From Spirochaetales bacterium (GTDB taxonomy: Bacteria; Spirochaetota; Spirochaetia; ARS1246), in the NCBI GenBank assembly GCA_016930115.1, contig JAFGHN010000086.1, forward strand, positions 1 to 19,639: 19,639 nt of DNA, written 5' to 3'. A program made the translations under genes and the position numbers. Positions 1-7,616 of this stretch are shown piece after piece. Position 1 is the stretch's first letter. Every line of letters starts with the position of its first letter. The notes under the pieces were generated by a model that saw only the letters and a list, made by a program, of their open reading frames with translations, searched no databases and had not been told where the DNA came from.

Positions 1-1538
1 AAGGCCGGGACGGCAAGCCCTTCGCAGTCATGTGCAAGAACCTCGATGCGGTGCGGAGGTTCGCGCTGCTCTCGGCTGAGGAAGAGGTCTTGATCACCTC
101 GCGGCAAAGACCGATCGTCCTGCTCAAGTCCCGTGCCGGCGGTATGGCCCGGCTGGCGCCGTCTGTGAGTAACGGGTTGGATACCTGCGGCGTCATGGTG
201 CCGTACATGCCGCTTCACTCCCTGCTTTTCGAACGGTTGAAGACTGAAGCAATCGTCCTCACCAGCGGCAATCTCTCCGATGACCCGATAGCCATCGAAA
301 ACGACGAGGCGATGGAACGGCTGAAGAACACCGCGGATGCCTTCCTCACCACAGACAGGCGTATCCACAACCGCAACGACGACTCGGTTCTTTTTCTTGC
401 GGGTCGCTTTCCCCGTTTCATCAGAAGGTCCCGCGGCTGGGTACCCGAGCCGGTAGCCCTTCCCTTCTCCGCCGAAGGTATCGCCGCCTGCGGCGCAGAG
501 CTCAAGGGTACCTTCTGTATCGGCAAGGGTAGCGAAGGGATCGTCTCGCAGCACCTCGGCGATCTCAAAAACCCGGAAACCCATGAGTTCTACGTGGAGG
601 CCTTTGAACGATTTTGCCGTCTTTTCAGATTTACCCCCCGTCTCGCCGTCTGCGACTCCCATCCCGACTATCTTTCGACGAGATTTGCGGAAGACCTGGG
701 GGTTCCGGTCATCCGGGTACAACACCACTACGCCCATATCGCTTCATGTATGGTTGAGAACGGTTTCACAGACCGCGTCATCGGCGTTGCGATGGACGGA
801 ACCGGATACGGCGACGACGGCGCGATATGGGGCGGAGAGTTTCTTGTCTGCGATCTTTCCGGTTTCAGCCGGGCGGCGCACCTGCAGTACCTGCCGCTGC
901 CAGGCGGCGACGCAGCGGTGCTCGAACCGTGGCGGATGGCCGCCGGGCTGCTCTATTCGCTCTACGGCAAATCCGCCCTCGACCTTGACCTGCCGCTTTT
1001 GCGTGAACGCTCCCCGGCGGAGCTCGACCTCTTGACCGCCGCAATCGCCCGCGGTGTGAATACACCGCTTACCTCGAGCGCAGGGCGGCTTTTTGATGCT
1101 GTCGCAGCGCTGACGGGTCTTGTGACCACCGCCACCTTTGACGGGGAAGCTCCGATGAGACTGGAAGCGGCGATCATCCCGGACGCCGGCCGGTACGCTT
1201 TTGGCGGTGGAGAGGTAATAGGCGTGCTACCGGTCATCGAAGAGGTCCTGGCCGATATGAGAAACGGTGTGAGCACCGGGACCATAGCCGCGCGCTTCCA
1301 CAACACCGTCGTTGCGATCATCGTCGACACCGCTACCGGACTCGCCCGGGATACGGGAATCTCGACAGTTGCGCTGTCCGGCGGGGTTTTCCAGAATCGT
1401 TATGTTCTCGGCCGGTGTGAGGAGCTCCTCCTCTCCAAAGGCTTCACGGTCCTACGGCAGCTCAAAGTCCCCGTGAATGACGCCGGCATCGCCCTTGGTC
1501 AGCTCGCCGTCGCCGCGACGGCGGACAAAGGCGGTTGA
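1..1538 (+). CDS. hypF: Carbamoyltransferase HypF, 3' part (5' end outside window)
   Basis: HypF uses carbamoyl phosphate and ATP to make the thiocarbamate on HypE that becomes the cyanide ligands of [NiFe]-hydrogenases; it is cytoplasmic. The reading frame is open from base 3, before the first in-window ATG at 30, and the residues there (KPFAVMCKNL) are internal YrdC-domain sequence, so the gene starts upstream. Visible are the end of the YrdC-like adenylation domain (TSGNLSDDPIAIENDEA) and the Kae1-like carbamoyltransferase domain with HHYAHIASCM, the glycine-rich AMDGTGYGDDG, GRLFDAVAALTG and VALSGGVFQNR motifs. About 511 residues are present; full HypF is usually about 750, so the acylphosphatase and zinc-finger part is missing only because of the window edge. 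It is convergent with hypE. Family assignment is very secure. Confidence 0.96.
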   Translation, partial: GRDGKPFAVMCKNLDAVRRFALLSAEEEVLITSRQRPIVLLKSRAGGMARLAPSVSNGLDTCGVMVPYMPLHSLLFERLKTEAIVLTSGNLSDDPIAIENDEAMERLKNTADAFLTTDRRIHNRNDDSVLFLAGRFPRFIRRSRGWVPEPVALPFSAEGIAACGAELKGTFCIGKGSEGIVSQHLGDLKNPETHEFYVEAFERFCRLFRFTPRLAVCDSHPDYLSTRFAEDLGVPVIRVQHHYAHIASCMVENGFTDRVIGVAMDGTGYGDDGAIWGGEFLVCDLSGFSRAAHLQYLPLPGGDAAVLEPWRMAAGLLYSLYGKSALDLDLPLLRERSPAELDLLTAAIARGVNTPLTSSAGRLFDAVAALTGLVTTATFDGEAPMRLEAAIIPDAGRYAFGGGEVIGVLPVIEEVLADMRNGVSTGTIAARFHNTVVAIIVDTATGLARDTGISTVALSGGVFQNRYVLGRCEELLLSKGFTVLRQLKVPVNDAGIALGQLAVAATADKGG

Positions 1539-1559
1539 TCATTCGGTATCACCTGAACC

Positions 1560-1591
1560 GCGCCGGGCTGTCTGCAACGGGCCCGCGGCGC
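1560..1591. terminator. Hairpin between convergent hypF and hypE, possible bidirectional terminator
   Basis: Bases 1560-1568 (GCGCCGGGC) pair with 1581-1591 (GCCC, a two-base bulge, then GGCGC) around a 12-base loop. It lies in the 77-base gap between the ends of hypF and hypE. A weaker outer repeat (CTGAACC near 1553 and GGTTTCAG near 1612) could extend it. No T-tract follows on either strand, so it is not a classical intrinsic terminator; the role is inferred from position. Confidence 0.35.
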
Positions 1592-1615
1592 CCCAGGCCG
1601 TGACGCCCTGAGGTT

Positions 1616-2620
1616 TCAGCAGATCCTCGGGAGCAGCAACCCGCGGGGAAGATCGACGATTCTCCTGCCGCCGATTCTGGTTTCCATAATGACTTTACCG
1701 GCGGGCTCTTTCACAACCGTCCCGATAGCCGCCGCGCTTCTCCCCTCTGCGTGCTTGGAAAGCCGTTTCAGGGCGTCGGAAGTGATCTCGGGAGCAACCA
1801 CGGCGATGAAAACGCCTTCATTCGCCACTTCCAGAGTGTTGAGGCCGAGGATGTCCGCCGCCGCCGCCACATCGCGGTTCACCGGGATATCGGCTTCACG
1901 GACCAGGATTCCCGAAGATCCGGCTGCGACTATTTCGTTGAGGACCGCCGCGAGGCCGCCTCGCGTGGCGTCACGCATGAATTTCAGGGCAGACCCAAAG
2001 GAGAAAAGCTCCTCACAAAGCGGGTAGAGATTCGCGCAGTCCGACAGAATCGCATCCCCTACGGGAAGCCGTTCCCTGGCGCCGAGCACCGCAATCCCGT
2101 GGGCGCCCAAGGGTCCCGAAAGAATCACCTCGTCGCCGGTGACGAATTCCGCCGGGTCAAGGTTCCCGGTGAAGCGCTTGACGCCGATGCCGGTCGAGTT
2201 AATATAGATTCCTCCGCCTTTGCCCGCAGGCACCACTTTCGTGTCTCCGGTTACAACCGCAACCGCCGCCTCCGCTGCGGCCTTTGCGATGGAATCAAGC
2301 ACTCGAGAAAACTCCTCCAATAAGAAGCCCTCCTCAAGCACAAAACCGAGAGAGAGATACTCAGGCCTTGCACCGGAGACGGCAAGATCGTTACAGGTAC
2401 CGAACACCGCGAGCTTCCCGATATCGCCGCCGGGGAAAAAAACGGGATCAACCACGTAGGTGTCGGTAGACATGCACATCGACACCGAACAACGGATATC
2501 CGTACCATCGGTAAGCGAAGGGTAGGCGGCGTTTTTCAACACCGGATAGATGACCTGTTCGATCAATTCACGGGAGAGAACGCCGCCGCTTCCATGTTCG
2601 AGGCGTATTCTATCTTCCAT
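1616..2620 (-). CDS. hypE: Hydrogenase expression/formation protein HypE
   Basis: HypE is an ATP-dependent dehydratase of the PurM/SelD-like superfamily. It carries the carbamoyl group from HypF on its C-terminal cysteine and dehydrates it to a thiocyanate that is passed to the HypCD iron complex. The 334-residue protein starts MEDRIRLEHGSGG, as HypE proteins do, contains the VTGDTKVV nucleotide-binding segment, GPLGAHGIAVL and MRDATRGGLAAVLNEI, and ends PRIC with the carrier cysteine as last residue. The open frame continues 50 codons upstream, but that part overlaps hypD and does not resemble HypE, so the ATG at 2618-2620 is chosen. Only two bases separate it from the hypD stop, which suggests translational coupling. 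Confidence 0.97.
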   Translation of the reverse strand: MEDRIRLEHGSGGVLSRELIEQVIYPVLKNAAYPSLTDGTDIRCSVSMCMSTDTYVVDPVFFPGGDIGKLAVFGTCNDLAVSGARPEYLSLGFVLEEGFLLEEFSRVLDSIAKAAAEAAVAVVTGDTKVVPAGKGGGIYINSTGIGVKRFTGNLDPAEFVTGDEVILSGPLGAHGIAVLGARERLPVGDAILSDCANLYPLCEELFSFGSALKFMRDATRGGLAAVLNEIVAAGSSGILVREADIPVNRDVAAAADILGLNTLEVANEGVFIAVVAPEITSDALKRLSKHAEGRSAAAIGTVVKEPAGKVIMETRIGGRRIVDLPRGLLLPRIC

Positions 2621-2622
2621 AT

Positions 2623-3711
2623 TCAGAATCCATACCTGAAATAGGCGGCACAGGTCCCTTCCGATGAGACCATGCAGGGCCCGACGGGCCTGTCGGGAGT
2701 GCAGGCTTTGCCGAAAAGGCCGCAATCCGCCGGGGTCACCTTTCCCTGAATAACCGCACCGCAGAGACACCCGGGTGCGCCTGCGTCGGTTTCTTCGGCA
2801 AGAGAGAAGACCGATGCGGCGTCAAAGTCACGGTAACGCGACGACAACCGCAGACCGCTGTCGTTGATGATCCCTAGTGAGCGCCAGTGCGCCGCGTAAG
2901 GCTCGAGGAAATCGTACATGAGCGCTCTCGCCGCGGGGTTTCCGCCCTCTCTGACAGCCCGTTTGTAGGCATTCACAACCCGGGCATCACCGACGCGAAT
3001 GAGCTTGAGAAGCGTCTCGATCCCAATGAGCATATCGATAGGCTCGAAACCGGTGATGACCCCCGGTATTCCGTTCTTCCGTTCAAGAAAACCGTACGCC
3101 TCGCGGCCGATGATCACCGACACATGCCCCGGAAGCAGGAAACCGTCAAGCATGTGGCTTTCATCAGAAAGAAGGAATTGCAGAGCCGGCGGCACCGTTT
3201 TGAAGGCGGTATAGAGAAAGAGGTTCTTTCTGCCTTCCTCGAGAGCCTTGCGGAACCCGGAGATCGCGGCGGGGATGGTGGTTTCGAATCCGATGGCAAG
3301 GAAAACCACGGCCTCCGTCGTTTCCGCGGCCAGAGCGGAAAGCTCCGATGGCGAATAGATAACCTTGATCCTCCCGGATCCGGTGTGGGCCGAAAGTGTT
3401 CTACCGTCACTCCCCGGCACTTTCACCATGTCACCAAAGCTCGCTACGCGGCAGTTGTGCTTCTCAATGAGCCGGAAGGCATTATCGATATAGCCGGACG
3501 GCGTTACGCAAACCGGACAACCGGGTCCTGAAATCAGTTTCACCTTCGCGGGGAGGAGCGAATGAATCCCGGCGCGGCGCAGGGCGACGGTGTGGGTGCC
3601 GCATACCTCCATGAGCCGCACCTGTCTGCTGAGCGTATCGCTTATTTCCTCTATTTTTTTTACAAGTCCGGCCGCAACTGAAGGATCGCTGTACCGGTCG
3701 TTAATTCCCAT
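2623..3711 (-). CDS. hypD: Hydrogenase maturation scaffold HypD
   Basis: HypD, with HypC, is the scaffold on which the Fe(CN)2CO group of [NiFe]-hydrogenase is built. It carries a [4Fe-4S] cluster and redox-active cysteines. The 362-residue product shows MEVCGTHT (Cys37), GPGCPVC (Cys65 and Cys68) and the C-terminal cluster segment with CGAVIQGK, ADCGLFGKAC, GPCMVSSEGTC. The ATG at 3709-3711 gives the usual HypD beginning (INDRYSDP) and a normal length; an in-frame ATG at 3727-3729 adds six residues and has no better ribosome binding site. The longer open frame back to 3798 lies inside hypC. It overlaps the hypC end by 11 bases. Confidence 0.96.
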   Translation of the reverse strand: MGINDRYSDPSVAAGLVKKIEEISDTLSRQVRLMEVCGTHTVALRRAGIHSLLPAKVKLISGPGCPVCVTPSGYIDNAFRLIEKHNCRVASFGDMVKVPGSDGRTLSAHTGSGRIKVIYSPSELSALAAETTEAVVFLAIGFETTIPAAISGFRKALEEGRKNLFLYTAFKTVPPALQFLLSDESHMLDGFLLPGHVSVIIGREAYGFLERKNGIPGVITGFEPIDMLIGIETLLKLIRVGDARVVNAYKRAVREGGNPAARALMYDFLEPYAAHWRSLGIINDSGLRLSSRYRDFDAASVFSLAEETDAGAPGCLCGAVIQGKVTPADCGLFGKACTPDRPVGPCMVSSEGTCAAYFRYGF

Positions 3712-3928
3712 TATTTCTTTCAAGAGCATCAAACATATCGAGTCTGCCTTCAGCCTCTTCGAGATCGAGCACCTCAATGGCATAACCGGCGTGCACAATG
3801 ACGTAATCGCCTTCGCAGACGTCTTGAAGAAGCGAAATATCGACGTCCAGCAGCGAGCTTCCCTGCTTTACGGAAGCCGTCCTGTTTTTGTGGATTATTT
3901 CGACCTGCAATGGCACAGCAAGGCACAT
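3701..3928 (-). CDS. hypC: Hydrogenase maturation chaperone HypC
   Basis: HypC is the small chaperone that binds HypD while the Fe(CN)2CO group is assembled and then carries it to the hydrogenase large-subunit precursor (here probably HoxH). The 75-residue product begins MCLAVPLQV; Cys2 is the essential iron-binding residue once the methionine is removed. The central DVCEGDYVIVHAGYAIEVLD segment is typical of the family. The open frame runs 11 codons further upstream, but the ATG at 3926-3928 is required for the Cys2 arrangement and has a GGAGG ribosome binding site about ten bases before it. The end overlaps the hypD start. A 71-base gap, holding a short GGCGG/CCGCC hairpin near 3972-3986, separates it from the receiver-domain gene upstream. 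Confidence 0.96.
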   Translation of the reverse strand: MCLAVPLQVEIIHKNRTASVKQGSSLLDVDISLLQDVCEGDYVIVHAGYAIEVLDLEEAEGRLDMFDALERNNGN

Positions 3929-3999
3929 ACCTTCATTCCTCCGGGATTTCGAACACACCAAATGTGCGAGGCGGTTGCGCCGCCGGATGAACGCCTACT

Positions 4000-4383
4000 T
4001 CAATTGGCTTTCTTGAGCTTGGCTTCGAGGGTCATGAGCAGATGTTTCGTGGCGATGGGTTTCTGAAACACCCCGTCCAGGTTGAGCTCCGTAAAATCAA
4101 AATTCCTTGTCAGCTCATCGCCGGTGGACGAAAGCAGATATACCGGCGCGGTGTTCTTCAGCACTTTGAGTTCCTTCGCAAAGTTCTTGCCCGCATCTAT
4201 CGATTCCATCATCAGGTCCACGATGATAAAATCCGGCCTTTCCTTCTTGTAACTGCTGAGGCCTTCCTCGCCCGACAGCGCCTCGAGGACGGCATATCCG
4301 TTCTTTTCGAGGACCATCTTAAGAGAGAGAAGAACATCCTCATCGTCATCGATACAGAGTACTACGAACTTACCGTCTTTCAC
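4000..4383 (-). CDS. Stand-alone response-regulator receiver domain
   Basis: A 127-residue CheY-like receiver domain with no output domain. The acidic pocket is IDDDED (residues 11-16), the phosphoacceptor is probably Asp56 in IIVDLMM, the switch serine/threonine is in LLSSTGD (85-89) and the conserved lysine is Lys108 in FQKPI. The start is GTG at 4381-4383, preceded by a GGGGG ribosome binding site, and it overlaps the end of the maturation protease gene by 14 bases, so translation is probably coupled. No histidine kinase or DNA-binding partner is in the window. Family knowledge says such proteins act by protein-protein contact or as phosphorelay intermediates; its target is unknown. Placement between the hydrogenase protease and hypC suggests a role in hydrogenase regulation or assembly, which is inference. 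Confidence 0.92.
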   Translation of the reverse strand: MKDGKFVVLCIDDDEDVLLSLKMVLEKNGYAVLEALSGEEGLSSYKKERPDFIIVDLMMESIDAGKNFAKELKVLKNTAPVYLLSSTGDELTRNFDFTELNLDGVFQKPIATKHLLMTLEAKLKKAN

Positions 4384-4852
4384 CTTTGTCCCCCATTGCC
4401 TCTAGGATATCGCCGCTTTTCAAAGCCGCGACAAGCCGACCGGCGGCAACCTCGAGATTGCCTTTCGCCTTGTCGGTCATGTTTTCTTTGAACATATCAA
4501 AGGAGTATCCCCGTATTTCCAGGATATACCCTCCCGTTTTCGCGTTGAACAGACTCTCGGCAAGACCGAGCACCTGTTCCGGACTCACGGAGTGACTGCT
4601 GAAACTTTCGATATGTTTCGGCGTCACTCTCTTGAATACATACGGCTCGCTGCCGTTCACCGATGCGTCGATGAAGATCACGGTGGCGTGCCCGGCGATA
4701 TCCGACGCGTGCTCGACGGAAAGCTGATAGTCGATATCGACTTCCACCCCGTCGATCTTTGACCGCTCCAGGATCTCCGCGGCCGCCGGGCCAAGACCGT
4801 CATCCTCTCTGGCGGGATTCCCAAAACCGATTACAAGCACGCCGCCGGGCAT
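4370..4852 (-). CDS. hoxW: [NiFe]-hydrogenase maturation protease (HoxW/HybD family)
   Basis: This endopeptidase removes the C-terminal peptide of the hydrogenase large subunit after nickel insertion. From the chosen ATG it has 160 residues and opens VLVIGFGNPAREDDGLGP, the family signature. The three nickel-sensing positions known from HybD correspond to Asp18 (DDG), Asp62 (FIDAS) and His87 (SSHSVSP). The frame is open to a TTG at 4871-4873, but the ATG at 4850-4852 has a GAGG site eight bases before it and places the first beta strand at the usual distance from the N-terminus. It follows hoxH directly, so HoxH is the expected substrate. The symbol hoxW is by context and family; the sequence alone shows only a HyaD/HybD-type protease. 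Confidence 0.92.
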   Translation of the reverse strand: MPGGVLVIGFGNPAREDDGLGPAAAEILERSKIDGVEVDIDYQLSVEHASDIAGHATVIFIDASVNGSEPYVFKRVTPKHIESFSSHSVSPEQVLGLAESLFNAKTGGYILEIRGYSFDMFKENMTDKAKGNLEVAAGRLVAALKSGDILEAMGDKGERR

Positions 4853-4875
4853 TTTGCGAGCCTCGTACCCCAAGG

Positions 4876-6321
4876 TTACTCTTTTACCTTTCTGTCGACG
4901 AGCGTATCTCCGGCGTCATACAGCTCAACAACCAGAGGCATCCGGCCCATCGCATGAGTCGCACAGGACAGACAGGGGTCGTAAGCCCTGATCGCCACTT
5001 CGATATGGTTGAGAAGGCCTTCGGTGATCTCGTTTCCCGACAGGTAATCCTCAGCCACCTTTTGCACTGCGCGGTTCATCGGTTCGTTGTTGTTTGTGGT
5101 GGAGACTATGAGATTCGCCATGGTTATCTGATCGTCCTTGTTCACCTTATAGTGGTGGAAGAGCGTTCCCCGCGGCGCCTCTATGAGCCCCACACCTTCT
5201 CCCCGCATGTCGCCCTTGGCGACGAGGTCGGTACCTTGCAGATCACGATCGTGGAGCAGTTCCTGTATCTTTTCGATTGAATGCAGCTCTTCGATCATCC
5301 GTGCCCAGTGATAAGCCATCGTGATATTGTTCGGCTTGCCGTTGGTGAGCGCCATGAACTCCTTTCTTTCGGCCTCCGCCTCGGGGGTATCGATAAAATC
5401 ACAGGCGTTGATCCGGGCGAGAGGCCCAACCCTGTACCAGCCTTTCTCCGGCCCGAGCGACTTTATGAAGGGGAACTTCATATAAGACCACGGCCGGACT
5501 TCCTCGGCGATATAGTCGAGGTAGTTCACATAGTCCACGTCGTCGATAATCCTATTCCCCTCTGCATCGATAGAGCGAAGCCTGCCATGGTAGATGTCCA
5601 TCGCACCGTCTTCTCTGACCAGCGAGGTATGGTTCGAGTCGAAGGAACCGAAGCCGGCCAGACGTTCCAGATTTTCCGCTGTATAGTCTTTGGCGATTTT
5701 GAGAGCCCCCCGGGACCATTCGATCATCTGATCGAGGTCCTTGAGGAAGAAATCCCGCTCTTCGATTGACAGGTTCTTGTTGATGCCCCCGGGAATCGCC
5801 CCGGTTCCGTGAATTTTCTTGCCGGCGGTTGCCCGGATGAGCTCCTGGCCATACTTCCGCATCATCACTCCCTGCACCGCCAAGTCCGGGAATTTCTTCG
5901 CCACACCGATGACGTTCCTGATGGCCGGGTCCGCGTCAAAACCGAAGAGAAGGTCCGGTGAAACAAGGTGAAAAAAATGCAGAGCGTGTGACTGGAAGAA
6001 TTGCCCGTAGTGCATCAGGCGCCGCATCTTCTCCGCAGTAGGCGGAAGTTTATCTACGCCGACAACCATGTCCATGGCCTTCGCAGCCGCAAGATGGTGG
6101 CTCACCGGGCAGATACCGCACAACCGCTGCACCAACACCGGCGCTTCCCAGTACGGTCTTCCCTGAACGAAGCGCTCGAAGCCACGGAACTCTACGATGT
6201 GAAGCCGCGCCTGTTTGATCTTATTGTTTTCGTCAAGCAGAAGAGTAACCTTCCCGTGCCCTTCGACTCTCGTAACAGGTTCTATTGCAATACGTTTCAG
6301 ACCCGTCGCTTGTGTTGACAT
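4876..6321 (-). CDS. hoxH: NAD-reducing [NiFe]-hydrogenase large subunit HoxH
   Basis: Catalytic subunit that binds the Ni-Fe(CN)2CO site and oxidises or evolves H2 in the cytoplasm. The 481-residue precursor has the L1 motif QRLCGICPVSHH (Cys68 and Cys71) and the L2 motif DPCLSCATHA (Cys450, Cys453, His456). EPVTRVEGHG near residue 14 carries the conserved proton-path glutamate. About 25 residues follow His456, which is the peptide removed by the protease encoded next to it. L1 and L2 match the HoxH (group 3d) pattern rather than the membrane or methyl-viologen-reducing types, although the separation from 3c relies on the neighbours hoxF and hoxU. The ATG at 6319-6321 has a GAGGAG site about eight bases upstream. 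Confidence 0.96.
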   Translation of the reverse strand: MSTQATGLKRIAIEPVTRVEGHGKVTLLLDENNKIKQARLHIVEFRGFERFVQGRPYWEAPVLVQRLCGICPVSHHLAAAKAMDMVVGVDKLPPTAEKMRRLMHYGQFFQSHALHFFHLVSPDLLFGFDADPAIRNVIGVAKKFPDLAVQGVMMRKYGQELIRATAGKKIHGTGAIPGGINKNLSIEERDFFLKDLDQMIEWSRGALKIAKDYTAENLERLAGFGSFDSNHTSLVREDGAMDIYHGRLRSIDAEGNRIIDDVDYVNYLDYIAEEVRPWSYMKFPFIKSLGPEKGWYRVGPLARINACDFIDTPEAEAERKEFMALTNGKPNNITMAYHWARMIEELHSIEKIQELLHDRDLQGTDLVAKGDMRGEGVGLIEAPRGTLFHHYKVNKDDQITMANLIVSTTNNNEPMNRAVQKVAEDYLSGNEITEGLLNHIEVAIRAYDPCLSCATHAMGRMPLVVELYDAGDTLVDRKVKE

Positions 6322-6342
6322 CTCTCTACTCCTCTTCAGTTC

Positions 6343-6888
6343 TCAATCGTATTTTATGAGCTCATAGGGCATTCCCACGGGCTTGTCCCCGAGAAGCGCC
6401 GTGAGCGCCTGCCAGATGGTGTCCGCCGAAGGCGGACAGCCGGGCAGGTGGTAGTCTATCTTGACCACCTCGTGGCAGGGGTAAACTTTGTTGAGAAGAA
6501 GCGGGATCTCTTCATCGTTCGGGATCTTGCCGCTTGGGTTATACACCGACGGCCCGTTGAGGTATGCCTCCTCAAGGCACTCCCGCAACGGAATGGTGTT
6601 CCTCATCGCGGGCAAGCCGCCCATGGTAGCGCAATCACCCACGGAGATGAGGATATCGCAGTGCTTCCTGAAATCCTGCAGCACCCGGACGTTTTCCTCA
6701 TTGGCGCATCCCCCTTCTACAAGGCCCACCAGACAGCGGCCGGTGAACTCTTTTATATCGTCTATCGGAGATTTGTCAAAATCGATAAGCTCTATGAGCT
6801 GTAATATTCTCTCGTCAATGTCGAGCAGAGACATGTGACATCCGAAGCACCCTGCCAGCGACGTTGTAGCTACTTTCGGTTTGCTCAT
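6343..6888 (-). CDS. hoxY: NAD-reducing [NiFe]-hydrogenase small subunit HoxY
   Basis: The electron-transfer small subunit pairs with HoxH and carries the proximal [4Fe-4S] cluster. Likely ligands in the 181-residue protein are Cys14 and Cys17 (CFGCHMSLLD), Cys86 (GDCATMGG) and Cys151 (LPGCPPSADTIW); Cys61 (GGCANEEN) is also present. There is no Tat signal peptide and no medial or distal cluster domain, so it is the short cytoplasmic form typical of HoxY. The ATG at 6886-6888 has an AGGGGG site and lies nine bases after the hoxU stop; hoxH begins 21 bases after its end. Electrons pass between the Ni-Fe site and the HoxFU diaphorase. Confidence 0.96.
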   Translation of the reverse strand: MSKPKVATTSLAGCFGCHMSLLDIDERILQLIELIDFDKSPIDDIKEFTGRCLVGLVEGGCANEENVRVLQDFRKHCDILISVGDCATMGGLPAMRNTIPLRECLEEAYLNGPSVYNPSGKIPNDEEIPLLLNKVYPCHEVVKIDYHLPGCPPSADTIWQALTALLGDKPVGMPYELIKYD

Positions 6889-6897
6889 TCTTTCCCC

Positions 6898-7605
6898 CTA
6901 TTTCGCCTTGCTCTCGATATCGGAGCCTATTGGTTTGTGATCGTAGATGCGCTCCCCGATGGGAACGGCGTAACCGACACCCTTCTTGAGAATCGAACCA
7001 ACCGGACATGCCGCAACCGCCTTGTCGGCGCTCTTCAGCTCCGTATCCGCAAGCCTTGATGTAGCGTTAACGGATATTCTTTTCTTGATCCCGCGGCCGG
7101 TAAACTGGAAGACGTTCTTGCCGTCCTGATCTCTGGAAGCGCGCACGCAACGACCGCAGAGTATGCATCTATTCCGGTCAACGAAAACTTCCGGGTGAGT
7201 CGCGTCGAGCTCCCGCTGGGGGAACATAAAGGGAAACCGCGGCGCCGCGATTCCCAGTCTGTATCCCAGAGCCTGAAGCTCGCAGTTACCGCTCTTCTCG
7301 CAGAACATGCAAAAGTGGTTACCTTCCACAAAAAGCATCTCTATGAGCTGCTTCCGCATTTCGGTGAGTTCTTCGGTATCGTTTTCAACAATGATTCCCG
7401 GTTGGGCAGGCTGGGTGCAAGCCGACTGAGGTCTGCCGTTCACCAGCACGGTGCAGACCCTGCAAGCGCCGTAAGGCTCAAGGCCGTCCTTGTTGCACAG
7501 CCGGGGAATATATATTCCCGCCTCATCCGCAGCTTTCAGTATCGTCTGACCCTGTCTCGCCGGTATTTCAGTTCCGTCGATGATGAAGGTGAAATTATCC
7601 GCCAT
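6898..7605 (-). CDS. hoxU: NAD-reducing hydrogenase diaphorase subunit HoxU
   Basis: Iron-sulfur relay subunit, related to the N-terminal part of complex I NuoG, that connects HoxF with HoxY. The 235-residue sequence holds a plant-ferredoxin-type [2Fe-2S] domain (Cys37, Cys48, Cys51, Cys63), the His-Cys3 [4Fe-4S] segment (His97, Cys99, Cys102, Cys108 in NHFCMFCEKSGNC) and one further [4Fe-4S] site (Cys147, Cys150, Cys153, with Cys200 in AACPVGSI). The short NuoG-like form without a molybdopterin domain is what HoxU looks like. The ATG at 7603-7605 is preceded by AAGGAG, which overlaps the hoxF stop codon, so the two are probably translated together. Confidence 0.96.
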   Translation of the reverse strand: MADNFTFIIDGTEIPARQGQTILKAADEAGIYIPRLCNKDGLEPYGACRVCTVLVNGRPQSACTQPAQPGIIVENDTEELTEMRKQLIEMLFVEGNHFCMFCEKSGNCELQALGYRLGIAAPRFPFMFPQRELDATHPEVFVDRNRCILCGRCVRASRDQDGKNVFQFTGRGIKKRISVNATSRLADTELKSADKAVAACPVGSILKKGVGYAVPIGERIYDHKPIGSDIESKAK

Positions 7606-7616
7606 CTTCTATCTCC

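Noticed and set aside
2887..3531. 214-codon open frame on the plus strand
   Set aside because: Lies wholly inside hypD on the other strand, which has all its family motifs; shadow frame.
4853..4873. Upstream TTG start for the maturation protease
   Set aside because: No ribosome binding site at proper distance; the ATG at 4852 has one and gives the normal N-terminus.
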